The notes below the pieces were generated by a model. That model had not been told where the DNA came from. It did not search any database and was given only the letters and a program-made list of their open reading frames with translations. This document shows positions 44,112 through 52,767 of a stretch of DNA of 64,000 bases, in pieces (the first letter of the stretch is position 1; every line of letters starts with the position of its first letter). Origin of the DNA: Sphingobacterium micropteri (GTDB taxonomy: Bacteria; Bacteroidota; Bacteroidia; Sphingobacteriales; Sphingobacteriaceae); the NCBI RefSeq assembly GCF_014692515.1, contig NZ_JACOIK010000005.1, forward strand, positions 124,001-188,000, given 5' to 3'. A program made the translations under genes and the position numbers.

Positions 44112-44483
44112 GGCTCTATTTGCTTCGTCTCCGTTACTGTCTGCGTAGACGACGTCTCTCTTCCGGGCGTTGACGTAGCTCTCCGTGCTGTTGTCGTCTG
44201 TGTTTGCATCAAACATGCCTCCCTTTGGCGTGTCCACATACTAGTCTGTGTCGTTTTCGTTTGTGTTTACATTAAAGATACCCGTTTTCGACGCGCCGGC
44301 GTACTTGTTTGTGTTCTTGCTGTTTGTGTTTACGTTGACATCGTCGCTCTTTGGGACATTGTCGTAACTGTTTGTATTGTTGTCGTTTGTGTTTGCCTTG
44401 CAAGCGTTGTTCTTCGGTGTGTTGCCATACCTGTCTGTGTTGTTGTCGTTGTGGTTCGCGTTGATGTTGTCTCTCTTCGGCGC
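44112..44483 (-). repeat. Degenerate tandem array, 63-bp period (21 codons)
   Basis: Units begin at 44112, 44175, 44238, 44301, 44364 and 44427, exactly 63 bp apart except the last, which is 57 bp. On the minus strand each unit reads as 21 codons of the form Y-x-N-x-P-K then, further on, NTNDNNT. For instance YDNVPKSDDVNV and YGNTPKNNACKA begin two units. The array is Asn/Asp/Thr-rich, has one in-frame TAG between units (near 44240) and no start codon at its head. The codon-multiple period suggests it was once coding, a repeat protein now broken. Confidence 0.7.
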
Positions 44484-44599
44484 ATAAATGTATTAGGCGA
44501 AAAGAAATATTCCAGCCAAATTTTTCACGACCTATTTGTATAGTATCGTTGTAATTTCTATCTTACGGACGCTAATGACCACTGAAAAGGAATTATGAG

Positions 44600-45229
44600 A
44601 TGAAATATATACGTGCCAAGGCTAATTTTTTTCGATATCCTGATGATAAGCTCGTTGTCGCCGCTTCCTGGATTATCCGCTGTATGAAAAGATCTACCAT
44701 TTTTATCAATCCCACGCCAAGTATCGTAGAAATAGAAGAAGCCTATGCGGAATATTACCAAAAACTAGTAGAATCTGCCGGAGGCAGTCGGCTGATGAAG
44801 GTGGAAAAGCGAGCAAGTAAGAAGCGGCTCAGTAACCTTTTGCAAGAACTAGTATTCTATGTAAACGTAGTAAGTGATGGCGACCTGGTGAAACTTTATA
44901 GCTCGGGTTTTCCTGTATTGACGGGAAAGCGTAAAGGGCAACCGCCTAATACGCCCGGTTCTCCTTTTTTGACGGACGGCCGGAAAAGTGGTGAGGTAGC
45001 TTTTGGTTTCCAGCCCGTTGGACGGGATATGTTGTACGATTACTGTTTTGCAACAAAGGTTGACGGCAGTAATATTCCCGTATGGGAAGAGGAACGAACT
45101 ACATCTCGCTCATTCAAAGCCTACCAAGACGGTTTCGAACCCGGCCAGTATATTTATTTCCGGGTTCGTGCGCGAAACAAGCATGGTTGCAGCCCCTGGA
45201 CACCTACCGTTATGTTTATGGTCAGGTAG
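44600..45229 (+). CDS. Fibronectin type III-like domain protein
   Basis: The 209-residue protein has no signal peptide. Residues about 40-100 form helices (IEEAYAEYYQKLVESAGGSRL). After SDGDLVKLYSSGFPVL comes a beta-rich C-terminal FnIII-like domain, GEVAFGFQPVGRDMLYDYCFAT to FEPGQYIYFRVRARNKHGCSPWT; the closing YFRVRARNKHG.SPW pattern is typical of FnIII. Similar stand-alone proteins occur in Sphingobacteria, function unknown. The gene directly follows the tandem array and faces the methyltransferase gene. Confidence 0.72.
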   Translation: MKYIRAKANFFRYPDDKLVVAASWIIRCMKRSTIFINPTPSIVEIEEAYAEYYQKLVESAGGSRLMKVEKRASKKRLSNLLQELVFYVNVVSDGDLVKLYSSGFPVLTGKRKGQPPNTPGSPFLTDGRKSGEVAFGFQPVGRDMLYDYCFATKVDGSNIPVWEEERTTSRSFKAYQDGFEPGQYIYFRVRARNKHGCSPWTPTVMFMVR

Positions 45230-45236
45230 CTAGACA

Positions 45237-45941
45237 TTATTTTTGTCTCGGCTCCATCCGCACCAGATATTGATCATTATCATCCTCAAAAAGAATCTGT
45301 ACCACCCAATCCTCTTCATGGGCAATTTTAATGAGTTCCTGCTGGTCGATATATAACCAGGAGAACGGTTTCCCCAGAATGCCCTTATATTCATACTGGA
45401 AACGGATCTCGCCTAGGTAATGTTCCGGTTTGGGGATACGATATTCTTCATATAAATAGGAAATATCAGACGAATCAAAGAGCAGCTGCCCTTTGTCAGA
45501 TAACAGCTTTTTGCTATGACGAAGTAATTCCCGTAATCCGGTAATGGTACCGGCAAGACCAATTCCGTTCATGAGGAAAAGAAGCGTGTCATAATTTCCT
45601 TCCTGCAACGTAAAGAAATCATGTTGAATAATATGCCGCACGCCTCGTTGCTTCATAATACTGCAAGCCGATTCCGATATTTCCAAAGCATCCACTCTTA
45701 AACCTTGATCCTGCAAATACAGCGCATGGCTACCGACACCGGCTCCCACATCCAATACATGTCCATCGCAAAGAGCCAGCGCAATATGTTCCAATTCGGG
45801 GAAATCTTCTGCATCTCTATAGAAAACCTCGATAGGCATCTCTTCTATATCGCCATAGCTACTGTGCAGCAATAAGGTGTCTTTCAAGTCGCCAAGTATG
45901 TGGAAATCATACAAGGCTTCTCCATATACGTCACGCTCCAT
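45237..45941 (-). CDS. SAM-dependent class I methyltransferase
   Basis: The 234-residue protein shows motif I VLDVGAGVGSHALYLQ, an acidic end of beta 2 (VDALEISESAC) and DTLLFLMNGIGLAG as motif IV-like. The N-terminal and C-terminal extensions are of unknown role. Substrate unknown; small-molecule methylation is likely because no nucleic-acid-binding domain is seen. The ATG at 45941 shares one base with the pncB stop (TGATG), so it is translationally coupled to NAD salvage gene pncB. Confidence 0.85.
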   Translation of the reverse strand: MERDVYGEALYDFHILGDLKDTLLLHSSYGDIEEMPIEVFYRDAEDFPELEHIALALCDGHVLDVGAGVGSHALYLQDQGLRVDALEISESACSIMKQRGVRHIIQHDFFTLQEGNYDTLLFLMNGIGLAGTITGLRELLRHSKKLLSDKGQLLFDSSDISYLYEEYRIPKPEHYLGEIRFQYEYKGILGKPFSWLYIDQQELIKIAHEEDWVVQILFEDDNDQYLVRMEPRQK

Positions 45942-47113
45942 CAATCTTCTATTTTTAATATTTGTTTGGCAATGGCTATTTCGTGGGCATTTCCGGTATG
46001 TTTACCCCGTTCATCGGAGAGTTTAATGACAGCTGTCCAGTCGCCATCTTCGGGTTTTGCCTCGACCATTTTTAACACGATATTCATGCGAGACAGGCCG
46101 ACATCATTCGTGAAATCCGTTCCTATACCAAACGAATACCCGATTTTCCCCTCACAAAAGCGAACGATATTTTCGACTTTATCATAGTCCAGCCCGTCGG
46201 AGAAAATGATCGTCTTCGAGCGGGGGTCGACTCCCTGCTTTTTGTAATGCGCGATCGTCATTTCGGCGAAGTTAACCGGGTCACCGCTGTCGTGCCGCAC
46301 ACCATCGAACAATTTGGATAATTTTTTATCGAATTGTTTGAAGAATACTTCCGTTGTATAAGTATCGGAAAGGGCGATTCCTAAGTCGCCGCGATATACA
46401 TCCGACCAATGTTCCAGCCCGAGCAAATTTGCCATCTTGTACCCATATTTAGCCGCGTGGAACATAAACCATTCATGGGCATGGGTGCCAATGGGCGTGG
46501 TTTCATATTTCATCGCAAAATGTACATTCGATGTACCGATAAAAGTCTTGGACGGATGGTTTTTTAACGTGCGGATAACCAGATCATGTACTTCATAAGA
46601 ATGGCGACGCCGGGTACCAAAATCGGCAATGGTGATATTCAATTTATCGTATTTTTCCATTTTGCCTTCTACCACTTGGCAAACCTCTTCATTTGGAATA
46701 CGTGATTCGCCGCTTACTTCGTAATATAATTCGCATATTAACGACATGATAGGCACTTCCCACAGAATGGTACGGTACCAATATCCGGCGATGGTAACCG
46801 ATAGTTCTCCCTCCGTCTGTGCCACGTGAACTTCCTCGGGGTCATAGCGGTAGCCTTGTAGGAAATCCAAATAGGTGGGGTCAATGTAGGGGCATCGGGT
46901 GCGCAAAAAATCTTTTTCTGCTTTGGTAAGCTTGAGTCCCGCCATCTCGTTTATAGCGTCTTTTAGCAACTTGTCGAAACCATCGGGAAAAATGTGCTTT
47001 CCCCGGTTTATGAACTGGTATCTAGCTTGTGCTTTCGGAAACAATTTACTAGCGGCAAATTGCATGGTGAACTTGTAGAAATCGTTGTCGAGAATGGAGG
47101 TGAGCGTTGCCAT
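45941..47113 (-). CDS. pncB: Nicotinate phosphoribosyltransferase
   Basis: PncB joins nicotinate to PRPP in the NAD salvage pathway. The 390-residue protein shows DNDFYKFTMQFAASKLFP at the N-terminus, the active-site region DFGTRRRHSYEVHDLVI with the catalytic His, GTSNVHFAMKYETTPIGTHAHEW in parts GTSNVHFAMKY and PIGTHAHEW, and the phosphate-binding GIGTDFTNDVG. It is a complete type I enzyme. A methyltransferase gene is coupled to its end; the regulator gene upstream is 22 bp away on the same strand. Confidence 0.95.
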   Translation of the reverse strand: MATLTSILDNDFYKFTMQFAASKLFPKAQARYQFINRGKHIFPDGFDKLLKDAINEMAGLKLTKAEKDFLRTRCPYIDPTYLDFLQGYRYDPEEVHVAQTEGELSVTIAGYWYRTILWEVPIMSLICELYYEVSGESRIPNEEVCQVVEGKMEKYDKLNITIADFGTRRRHSYEVHDLVIRTLKNHPSKTFIGTSNVHFAMKYETTPIGTHAHEWFMFHAAKYGYKMANLLGLEHWSDVYRGDLGIALSDTYTTEVFFKQFDKKLSKLFDGVRHDSGDPVNFAEMTIAHYKKQGVDPRSKTIIFSDGLDYDKVENIVRFCEGKIGYSFGIGTDFTNDVGLSRMNIVLKMVEAKPEDGDWTAVIKLSDERGKHTGNAHEIAIAKQILKIED

Positions 47114-47135
47114 GTAAAAGCCGTTTTATGTAAAA

Positions 47136-47828
47136 TTAGCGTGAAGTTACGGAATTAATCTTGTCTGTTAACATGTAACCAACACCATAAATGGTCTTAA
47201 TCTGTACCGTAGGGTATTCTTTGACAATCCTTCTGATGCGCGACATAGCAGCATCCAACAGACCATTGTTATCGGCACGGTCATCCTTCCATACCTGTTT
47301 GAGTATAACGGATCGATCAACCACTTGGCCCTGATGCTGGAACAACAAGGTTAGTATCTCAAAATCCCTTTCCCGGAGCGGGTGCGATTTCCCGTCAAAT
47401 TCAATGTATTGTGTGTGCAGGCGTATCTTCATTCCGCCGATCTTATAGTGCAGGAGATCCTTTGGGAGGGAGAGTATGTTTTTTATCTGCGCCAATAGCA
47501 CTTGCGGATAAACCGGTTTTTGCATGTAATTATTGGCTCCACCATCGTAACCACGCATTTGATTATCTTCATCAAATTCCGTCCCCGTCATCATAATGAT
47601 AGGCGTTGTGATATCTTTATCCCGGATATCTGCAATCACGTCAAATCCGGATTCATCGGGCAGCACGACGTCCAGTATAATCAGGTCAGGGTTCTCTTTA
47701 TAATATAAAGATAGCCCTTCCTCTCCCGAGGATGCATGCCAGACCTGCAAGGCATTTTCTTCAAAGAAATCCTTTAATGTGAGCGCAAGCTCTTTGTCGT
47801 CCTCTATAATTAAAATTTTATTCCGCAT
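47136..47828 (-). CDS. OmpR-family response regulator
   Basis: The 230-residue protein has a receiver domain (acidic pair ED9-10/D11, phospho-acceptor Asp53 in LIILDVVLPDES, Lys in YMQKPVYP) and a winged-helix DNA-binding domain (about 130-225: LRERDFEILTLLFQHQGQVVDRSVIL by ends LRERDFEILTLL and VVDRSVIL; VKTIYGVGYM-like QIKTIYGVGYML). The ATG at 47828 is used because homologues begin MRNKILIIEDD-like; the frame start at 47873 adds no family sequence. The start lies 11 bp inside the kinase gene's end: one operon. Confidence 0.93.
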   Translation of the reverse strand: MRNKILIIEDDKELALTLKDFFEENALQVWHASSGEEGLSLYYKENPDLIILDVVLPDESGFDVIADIRDKDITTPIIMMTGTEFDEDNQMRGYDGGANNYMQKPVYPQVLLAQIKNILSLPKDLLHYKIGGMKIRLHTQYIEFDGKSHPLRERDFEILTLLFQHQGQVVDRSVILKQVWKDDRADNNGLLDAAMSRIRRIVKEYPTVQIKTIYGVGYMLTDKINSVTSR

Positions 47829-49197
47829 CGTTTTGTATAGGGAAATATACGGTAAATTTTGTTTCGATACCAAGTTTGCTTTCTACTTTTATCTCCGCAG
47901 CATGTGCTTCTATCAAAGCCTTCACATACGTAAGCCCCAGCCCGAAGCCTGTTTTATGTCGTATAGATTTATCTTCGCTGCGGTAGAATTTCTGAAAAAT
48001 CCGGGGAATATCTTTTTCGGCGATGCCCAGCCCATTATCTTTCACACTTATTCTCAGCTTATTCCGTTCATCAGACACACGGATATCTATCTGTACGCCA
48101 TCTTCCCTTGAATATTTAATAGCATTTTCGATCAGGTTATCCATGATGTTAGCGAAATGTAGCAAATCGGCGTAAACATTGGTTTGTGATGTGTTCATAA
48201 GAAGATTTATGACCACCGTCTTTTCTTCTACGGCTTCATATTTTTTAACGAATGACGTGAAGAAATCTTCTATATCGATGTGCTCTTTGTGGAGTTTGAT
48301 GGTTTCCCGCTCATTGTTGCTCAGCTTTTGGATACGTTCGGTATAGGTATTGAGCTTCTGCAATTCCAGCAGACTTTGCTCGGCATAATGTTGAACTCTA
48401 TCTGTATTCCCTTTTTGAAGATAATAAGGGATCAATGCCATCTTTGAGACCGCGACTGATAAGGGGCGTTTGAATTCATGCGTCATCGTGTTGACTGAAT
48501 CTTGTCGCATTTTCTCCGTTTTTTCCCGGATAAAGAATGTTCGGATGATAATCGTCAGGAAAAAGCTACAAATGAGAATTAATAATGCTGTTAGAACCAG
48601 TTGTATAGCCATGGTCATGAGGATAGCTGTGGACGAAATCTGTATATATCCTTTGACGCCTAATGTGTTAAAAATGTCGATAATGACTAGTTCAGATGCG
48701 GTATACTCTGCCGTTGTTTTGTCTGGTTTGGAGTGTTGTAAGACTTCGTCGTTTTTTAAGTCAATATATTCGATATAGGTCGATGCTTCTTTTACGCCTC
48801 TATTAGAAAGCTCTTTTTTAAAGATACTGTCTAGCATTGTGATATTGATGGGGAGATGGTCCTTTAGAATGAATTGGCTGAGCTTAACATCGCCATAAGG
48901 ATCGTAGCGATCGAATTGTACTTGAAAAGACGTATCTATTAGTGTTATGGTTTTGGTAATATATCGAGATGTATCTCCTTCATGGAACCGTGGATTGGAA
49001 ACAATCGTCCCACCCATGGTTTCGTGTCGATAGCGGTGTTCTTGTAGGATAGCAGTTAGCAGTGCTTCGTCTTTAACCTGTGTAATCAACCGATGTTGCG
49101 CCTCATATAGATTATATATCCATATTGCTTGTCCGCCGAGAATAGTGAACAGGATGACAAGTGTTATTACTTGGATGTGTCTTGCGTTAAGTTGCAT
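47818..49197 (-). CDS. Sensor histidine kinase
   Basis: The 459-residue protein has TM1 (8-30), a periplasmic sensor region of about 160 residues, TM2 (about 191-222), the HisKA helix with His240 in MTHEFKRPLSVAVSK, and the HATPase domain (NLIENAIKYS, DNGLGIAEKDIPRIFQKFYR, GFGLGLTYVKAL). It phosphorylates the OmpR-type partner encoded downstream. The periplasmic ligand is unknown. The gene is divergent from the first peptide-propeller module with a 163-bp spacer, so this system may control that locus; control is inference. Confidence 0.93.
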   Translation of the reverse strand: MQLNARHIQVITLVILFTILGGQAIWIYNLYEAQHRLITQVKDEALLTAILQEHRYRHETMGGTIVSNPRFHEGDTSRYITKTITLIDTSFQVQFDRYDPYGDVKLSQFILKDHLPINITMLDSIFKKELSNRGVKEASTYIEYIDLKNDEVLQHSKPDKTTAEYTASELVIIDIFNTLGVKGYIQISSTAILMTMAIQLVLTALLILICSFFLTIIIRTFFIREKTEKMRQDSVNTMTHEFKRPLSVAVSKMALIPYYLQKGNTDRVQHYAEQSLLELQKLNTYTERIQKLSNNERETIKLHKEHIDIEDFFTSFVKKYEAVEEKTVVINLLMNTSQTNVYADLLHFANIMDNLIENAIKYSREDGVQIDIRVSDERNKLRISVKDNGLGIAEKDIPRIFQKFYRSEDKSIRHKTGFGLGLTYVKALIEAHAAEIKVESKLGIETKFTVYFPIQNDAE

Positions 49198-49360
49198 AAT
49201 GGATTTGTGAAGTTACAGCTTTTGATAACATAAAAAAAGATTTGTTCCAGCTTTTTGTTTTCCAGTTGTTAGAATTGAGATAGAATTGAGTGGCTTCAAA
49301 AATCGTTTTCTTTTGTTGAAGCCCTTAATTTGGAGCCAATAAATTAAAATATAAAAAATT

Positions 49361-49573
49361 ATGAAGAAGTATTTAATGTTACTGACCTGTTGCGTGGCAA
49401 TTGGCATTGCTATGAATGTGAGTTTGCAATTTCGAATTGATAGCGACAAAAGTGAAATCACCCTAGGGAATATTGAGGCCTTAGCACAAGGAGAATCTGG
49501 AAGTGGCAACTGTTGGTTTCGTGCAAGTGTTGATTGTCCCTATAGTAGTATCAAGGTACTATACGTAGAATGA
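49361..49573 (+). CDS. NVEALA-family small exported peptide 1
   Basis: The 70-residue product has a short basic N-terminus, a hydrophobic stretch (LMLLTCCVAIGIAMNV) and the family motif in the variant form NIEALAQGE (residues 37-45), then a short tail with Cys51 and Cys59 in NCWFRASVDCP. NVEALA proteins are short Bacteroidota proteins of unknown function, often in several copies. The tail with C-x7-C-P is shared with the second peptide at 51441. A hairpin (49292-49299 with 49316-49323) lies in the leader. The stop overlaps the start of the propeller gene by 4 bp (ATGA). Confidence 0.85.
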   Translation: MKKYLMLLTCCVAIGIAMNVSLQFRIDSDKSEITLGNIEALAQGESGSGNCWFRASVDCPYSSIKVLYVE

Positions 49574-50613
49574 AAAGGATTTTCGCTGTTGTTTTACTCA
49601 TGGGTTTGGGTTTTACCGTGACCTCCTGCAGGACTGTTGCTTCTGCAGAGGTTATGGTATTCCCCGAAACCATTTCCCTACAGGGGAAGGAAAAAACGAT
49701 AGGAGATAGTGTTTACTTGCGGTATCCTTTCCGCGTTCGGTTGCAGGATGATGTCCTCTATGTGATGGATATACATACCGCAGCGTATTATATCCACCTG
49801 TTTGATTATAAGACTATGCAACACAAGGGAAGCTTGGCACATCGCGGAGAAGCCCCACAAGAGTTTCTCAGTACCGAGAATATCCGAATAGACGAACAGG
49901 GCGATGTATGGACACTCGACGCCAATAAAAGTAAAATTGTACACCTGATGAAAGAAGAGGTTGAACAGTCGCGCCAAATCAATTTGGACAAGGATCTTAT
50001 CAGGACGTTGGATTTTGATCGATTAAATGATTCTGTTTTTATCGTGCCGGACTATACGGGGCAGCATCGTATAACATTCGTGAATGCACAAGGTGATATC
50101 CTGAAACATGCTTTTCAAATCCCGACATTTACTGAAAAACAAAGCACTGTGGTGTTGGCGCAGGCCTGGCGGTCGTTCATCAGCTACAATCCACAATTGG
50201 GTATTTTGGGTATGGCAACACAATTGGGTCAGGTGCTGGAAATCTACGACTTGAAACAAGACACGGTCATTAAGATAATAGGGCAGGAAACGGGTGCTCC
50301 CCAGTTTGTCAACCGGGGAGGTTATGCGGTTCCGACAGGTATCATGGGGTATAGCGATATACATGTGGGCCAAAAGTATATATACGCCTTGTTTTGGGGC
50401 AGTTCGTTTGAAGCTATACGGAAGCGTCCGGATGATCATAAAGAGGGCGGGCGTTTTGTGCATGTATTTGATTTACAGGGTAACCCTGTGAGGCAATATC
50501 AGTTAGATAGACACCTCACGGGGTTTCATATAGACGAAGAGCAAGGCATGATGATCGGGCTAGATGTGAATAGTAATCAGCCTGTGGTAGAATATGTTTT
50601 TAACCTCGATTAA
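49570..50613 (+). CDS. 6-bladed beta-propeller lipoprotein 1 (TolB-like)
   Basis: The 347-residue protein has a lipoprotein signal (LLMGLGFTVTSC, Cys20) and repeated beta-blade segments of the TolB-like/BF3164 type: YYIHLFDYKTMQHKGSLAHRGEAPQEF by its parts YIHLFDYKTMQHKG and RGEAPQEF, then VWTLDANKSKIVHL and VHVFDLQGNPVRQYQLDR. The phrase RGEAPQEF fits the G-x-GP-x-EF hallmark in these propellers. It is translationally coupled to peptide 1. A surface or periplasmic binding role is likely; the ligand may be the paired peptide (inference). Confidence 0.85.
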   Translation: MKRIFAVVLLMGLGFTVTSCRTVASAEVMVFPETISLQGKEKTIGDSVYLRYPFRVRLQDDVLYVMDIHTAAYYIHLFDYKTMQHKGSLAHRGEAPQEFLSTENIRIDEQGDVWTLDANKSKIVHLMKEEVEQSRQINLDKDLIRTLDFDRLNDSVFIVPDYTGQHRITFVNAQGDILKHAFQIPTFTEKQSTVVLAQAWRSFISYNPQLGILGMATQLGQVLEIYDLKQDTVIKIIGQETGAPQFVNRGGYAVPTGIMGYSDIHVGQKYIYALFWGSSFEAIRKRPDDHKEGGRFVHVFDLQGNPVRQYQLDRHLTGFHIDEEQGMMIGLDVNSNQPVVEYVFNLD

Positions 50614-50615
50614 AA

Positions 50616-51206
50616 ATGAGCGTCAATTATAATAAATGGATGAGCACTTTTAACGGCGTGTTTATAGGGGCTTGTTTTCTACTCATGTTTGTGACAAGCT
50701 GCCAAGAGAATAGACGAAGTGCCGCAGAAAAAATCGTGAAAGAATGGATGGGGAAAGAGATTCTTTTGCCAGCGGACGTAGACTGTTGGTTTATGGGACA
50801 GGACACGGCCTGTCCTCCGCGTGAAAATAAGCCGTTTAAAATGTTGGTTTATACAGATTCTGTCGGCTGTACCAGCTGTAAGCTAAATCTGACGTTGTGG
50901 AAGCATTATATCCGTGAAATGGATTCTATAGCACCAGGACAAGTTGATTTTGCATTCTATTTCCAGCCGAAAGATCGGAGGGAATTAGCGCATTTGCTAC
51001 GCCGGGATCGGTTGGAGCAGATTGTGTTTTTGGATAATAACGGTACTTTGAAAAGGCGGAATCGGCTTGCGGAAGAGATGGAATACCAATGCTTTTTATT
51101 GGATAAGCACAATAAAGTGCTAGCTATAGGCAACCCAACATTGAACCCGAAGTTATGGGATATTTATAAAACGATAATACTAACCAACAAACAAAATGAG
51201 CATTAG
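50616..51206 (+). CDS. Thioredoxin-like lipoprotein with CxxC
   Basis: The 196-residue protein has a lipoprotein signal (GVFIGACFLLMFVTSC, Cys29). A domain follows containing KMLVYTDSVGCTSCKLNL with Cys85 and Cys88 in the CxxC position after a beta strand, and a later FLDNNGTLKRRN strand-turn, a thioredoxin-like pattern. It starts 2 bp after the propeller gene, so peptide 1, propeller 1 and this gene form one operon. A role in forming or checking the disulfide of the C-x7-C peptides is possible but unproved. An ATG 8 codons later is an alternative start. Confidence 0.72.
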   Translation: MSVNYNKWMSTFNGVFIGACFLLMFVTSCQENRRSAAEKIVKEWMGKEILLPADVDCWFMGQDTACPPRENKPFKMLVYTDSVGCTSCKLNLTLWKHYIREMDSIAPGQVDFAFYFQPKDRRELAHLLRRDRLEQIVFLDNNGTLKRRNRLAEEMEYQCFLLDKHNKVLAIGNPTLNPKLWDIYKTIILTNKQNEH

Positions 51207-51440
51207 GGAAAAGTAAGGCGGCAGGCTGCCCTCTCGGAAAAAAGTTTTGCAGCCTGTCCGCCTGCTATCCCACCGTAACAAGAAAGGAGGTACAGCGGCA
51301 AAGATAAACATTTGAGATTAAACCCTGCTCATACAGGGAACTGTTGAAAGGATAAACACAGTAGGGTGGAATGCATTCCGCCCGAAGATTAAACAATATT
51401 ATAAAAGGGAGCTTGTTAAAGCTCATCTAAATTTTAAAAA
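51207..51440 (+). other. Structured 234-nt leader upstream of NVEALA gene 2
   Basis: The spacer holds a long hairpin at 51216-51263 (14 bp with one bulge, core GGCAGGCTGC/GCAGCCTG, 19-nt loop). A nearly palindromic GGGTGGAATGCATTCCGCCC follows at 51364-51383, and a 6-bp stem GAGCTT/AAGCTC at 51409-51424 just before the gene. The first hairpin has no T-run after it, so it is not a plain terminator. It may be an attenuator, an mRNA stabiliser or a small RNA. Confidence 0.5.
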
Positions 51441-51674
51441 ATGAAAAAGAAAATTCTAGGAGGTATAGTTGCAGTAGCTATTACAGCAGTGGCCGCAGTT
51501 AATGTGAATTTTAATAATGAATCTGAAGATGCGCTGTCCGCTCTTAGCTTGGCGAATGTAGAGGCTCTGGCGGATGGGGAGGAGCCGGATAAAGGAGTGA
51601 CCTGTGACGGGTCGGGGTCTGTAACTTGTCCGCTTGATGGTACTTTAGTTCACAAAGTAACTATTTGGGGCTAA
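51441..51674 (+). CDS. NVEALA-family small exported peptide 2
   Basis: The 77-residue product begins MKKKILGGIVAVAITAVAAV, a signal-like hydrophobic stretch, then an acidic segment and the exact motif NVEALADGE (39-47). Its tail has Cys55 and Cys63 in TCDGSGSVTCP, again C-x7-C-P. The mature part is small and acidic. Cleavage close to the LA-x-GE point is a reasonable guess, since the motif is placed like a leader end. It is followed by a hairpin (51682-51722) and propeller 2. Confidence 0.88.
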   Translation: MKKKILGGIVAVAITAVAAVNVNFNNESEDALSALSLANVEALADGEEPDKGVTCDGSGSVTCPLDGTLVHKVTIWG

Positions 51675-51681
51675 TTTACAA

Positions 51682-51722
51682 AGATGTCTCTCAGTTCGCT
51701 ATCATGAATATGGGAGACATCT
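51682..51722 (+). promoter_or_regulatory. Hairpin between NVEALA gene 2 and propeller 2
   Basis: AGATGTCTCTC (51682-51692) pairs with GGGAGACATCT (51712-51722), 11 bp with one G-T pair. No T-run follows (an A-run does). It may protect the upstream peptide mRNA or lower read-through into the propeller gene. Confidence 0.55.
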
Positions 51723-51741
51723 CTCTAAAAAAAATAAAAGT

Positions 51742-52767
51742 ATGATGGAAAATAAATGTATAAAATTGGCAATGAGCTTCCTGCGTTGCTGCTTCTTTAT
51801 AGCTGTATTATCCGGGTGTCACCGTGCTGCTGATCAAGAAAAATTCGTATTCAAAAGCGAAAAACTTGTTTCTTCCTCACCCATTCCTATCGATGATTCT
51901 GTCATAATGTCCTTTCCATTTCGTTTGGTGAAGAACGATTCGCTTATGTTTATCCTTGGGCTAGGTTCCGATTATTTTGTTCATCTGTTCTCTACGGATG
52001 GAAACTTTTATCGATCGCTGTGTAAGCGCGGAGAAGGACCAAACGAATTTATCTCTGTAAATGGTTTGCAGTTAGATGGTGATTCGCTTTATATTTATGA
52101 TTCCAGAAATGAAATCTATGTATACCACGTGAATGATATTTATGACGGAAATGAAGCTCCTAAACGTGTAAAATTACCAGACGACTATGGTTTTTTATCA
52201 AGGGGTATGAAGTCTGGAAATAGTTTTTATTTTCCGGTATTCAATAGCTTAAGCGATCATAGAATACTTGAATTTAATTCTGACGGAACGTTAAAGAGAT
52301 CTTTCGGGAAAATACCTACTCAAGAGGATGATTTCGTGGCGGCCACCTATCAAGCATGGATGCCGTTTTTAGGCGTGGCGGATACCCTTTTAGTCGCCGG
52401 TACGCAGTTTGGAGAAGTTCTGGAAATTTACGATGGACAGAAGCAAACTACACTGTGGGGAAAATTTGGGGAGCCAGTTTTCAAAATACATAATGGGTTT
52501 GCTATACAAGAGGGAATATATGGCTTTCAAGATATTGTTGTAAATAATGGTCACATCTATGCTTTATTCAGCGGACAACGTGTCAATCAAGAGCGAAGAA
52601 AAGATGGGGGAAACGTTATTTATGTATTTGATTACCGAGGAAAGCCTATACAGAAACTAGTATTAGACAGATATTTTGTGTCGATATTTGCTGACAATAA
52701 CGAATCCTTCTTAGCCCTAGATGCTAATTCAGATAGCCCTGTCTATAAATTCAGCATTCCAAATTGA
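51742..52767 (+). CDS. 6-bladed beta-propeller lipoprotein 2 (TolB-like)
   Basis: The 341-residue protein has a lipoprotein signal (FFIAVLSGC) and blade motifs parallel to propeller 1: YFVHLFSTDGNFYRSLCKRGEGPNEF in parts HLFSTDGNFYRS and RGEGPNEF, ILEFNSDGTLKRSFG, and VIYVFDYRGKPIQKLVLDRYF as YVFDYRGKPIQKLVLDR. Propellers 1 and 2 align over their length (for example FGEVLEIYDGQKQT against LGQVLEIYDLKQDT), so they are paralogues from a module duplication. It follows peptide 2 by 67 bp. Confidence 0.85.
   Translation: MMENKCIKLAMSFLRCCFFIAVLSGCHRAADQEKFVFKSEKLVSSSPIPIDDSVIMSFPFRLVKNDSLMFILGLGSDYFVHLFSTDGNFYRSLCKRGEGPNEFISVNGLQLDGDSLYIYDSRNEIYVYHVNDIYDGNEAPKRVKLPDDYGFLSRGMKSGNSFYFPVFNSLSDHRILEFNSDGTLKRSFGKIPTQEDDFVAATYQAWMPFLGVADTLLVAGTQFGEVLEIYDGQKQTTLWGKFGEPVFKIHNGFAIQEGIYGFQDIVVNNGHIYALFSGQRVNQERRKDGGNVIYVFDYRGKPIQKLVLDRYFVSIFADNNESFLALDANSDSPVYKFSIPN

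Noticed and set aside
43608..44237. Open minus-strand frame of 209 codons next to the 63-bp array
   Set aside because: Its last codons are the complement of the serS terminator, it has no family resemblance, its N-terminal part lies in the tandem array and its composition is odd. Treated as degenerate sequence, not a gene.
44112..44483. CRISPR array
   Set aside because: The units are contiguous and diverged with no constant repeat/unique spacer pattern and no cas gene nearby.
51280..51300. Strong Shine-Dalgarno-like AAAGGAGGT in the leader of NVEALA gene 2
   Set aside because: No start codon with a sensible frame lies at the right distance, and the true gene starts about 150 bp later.
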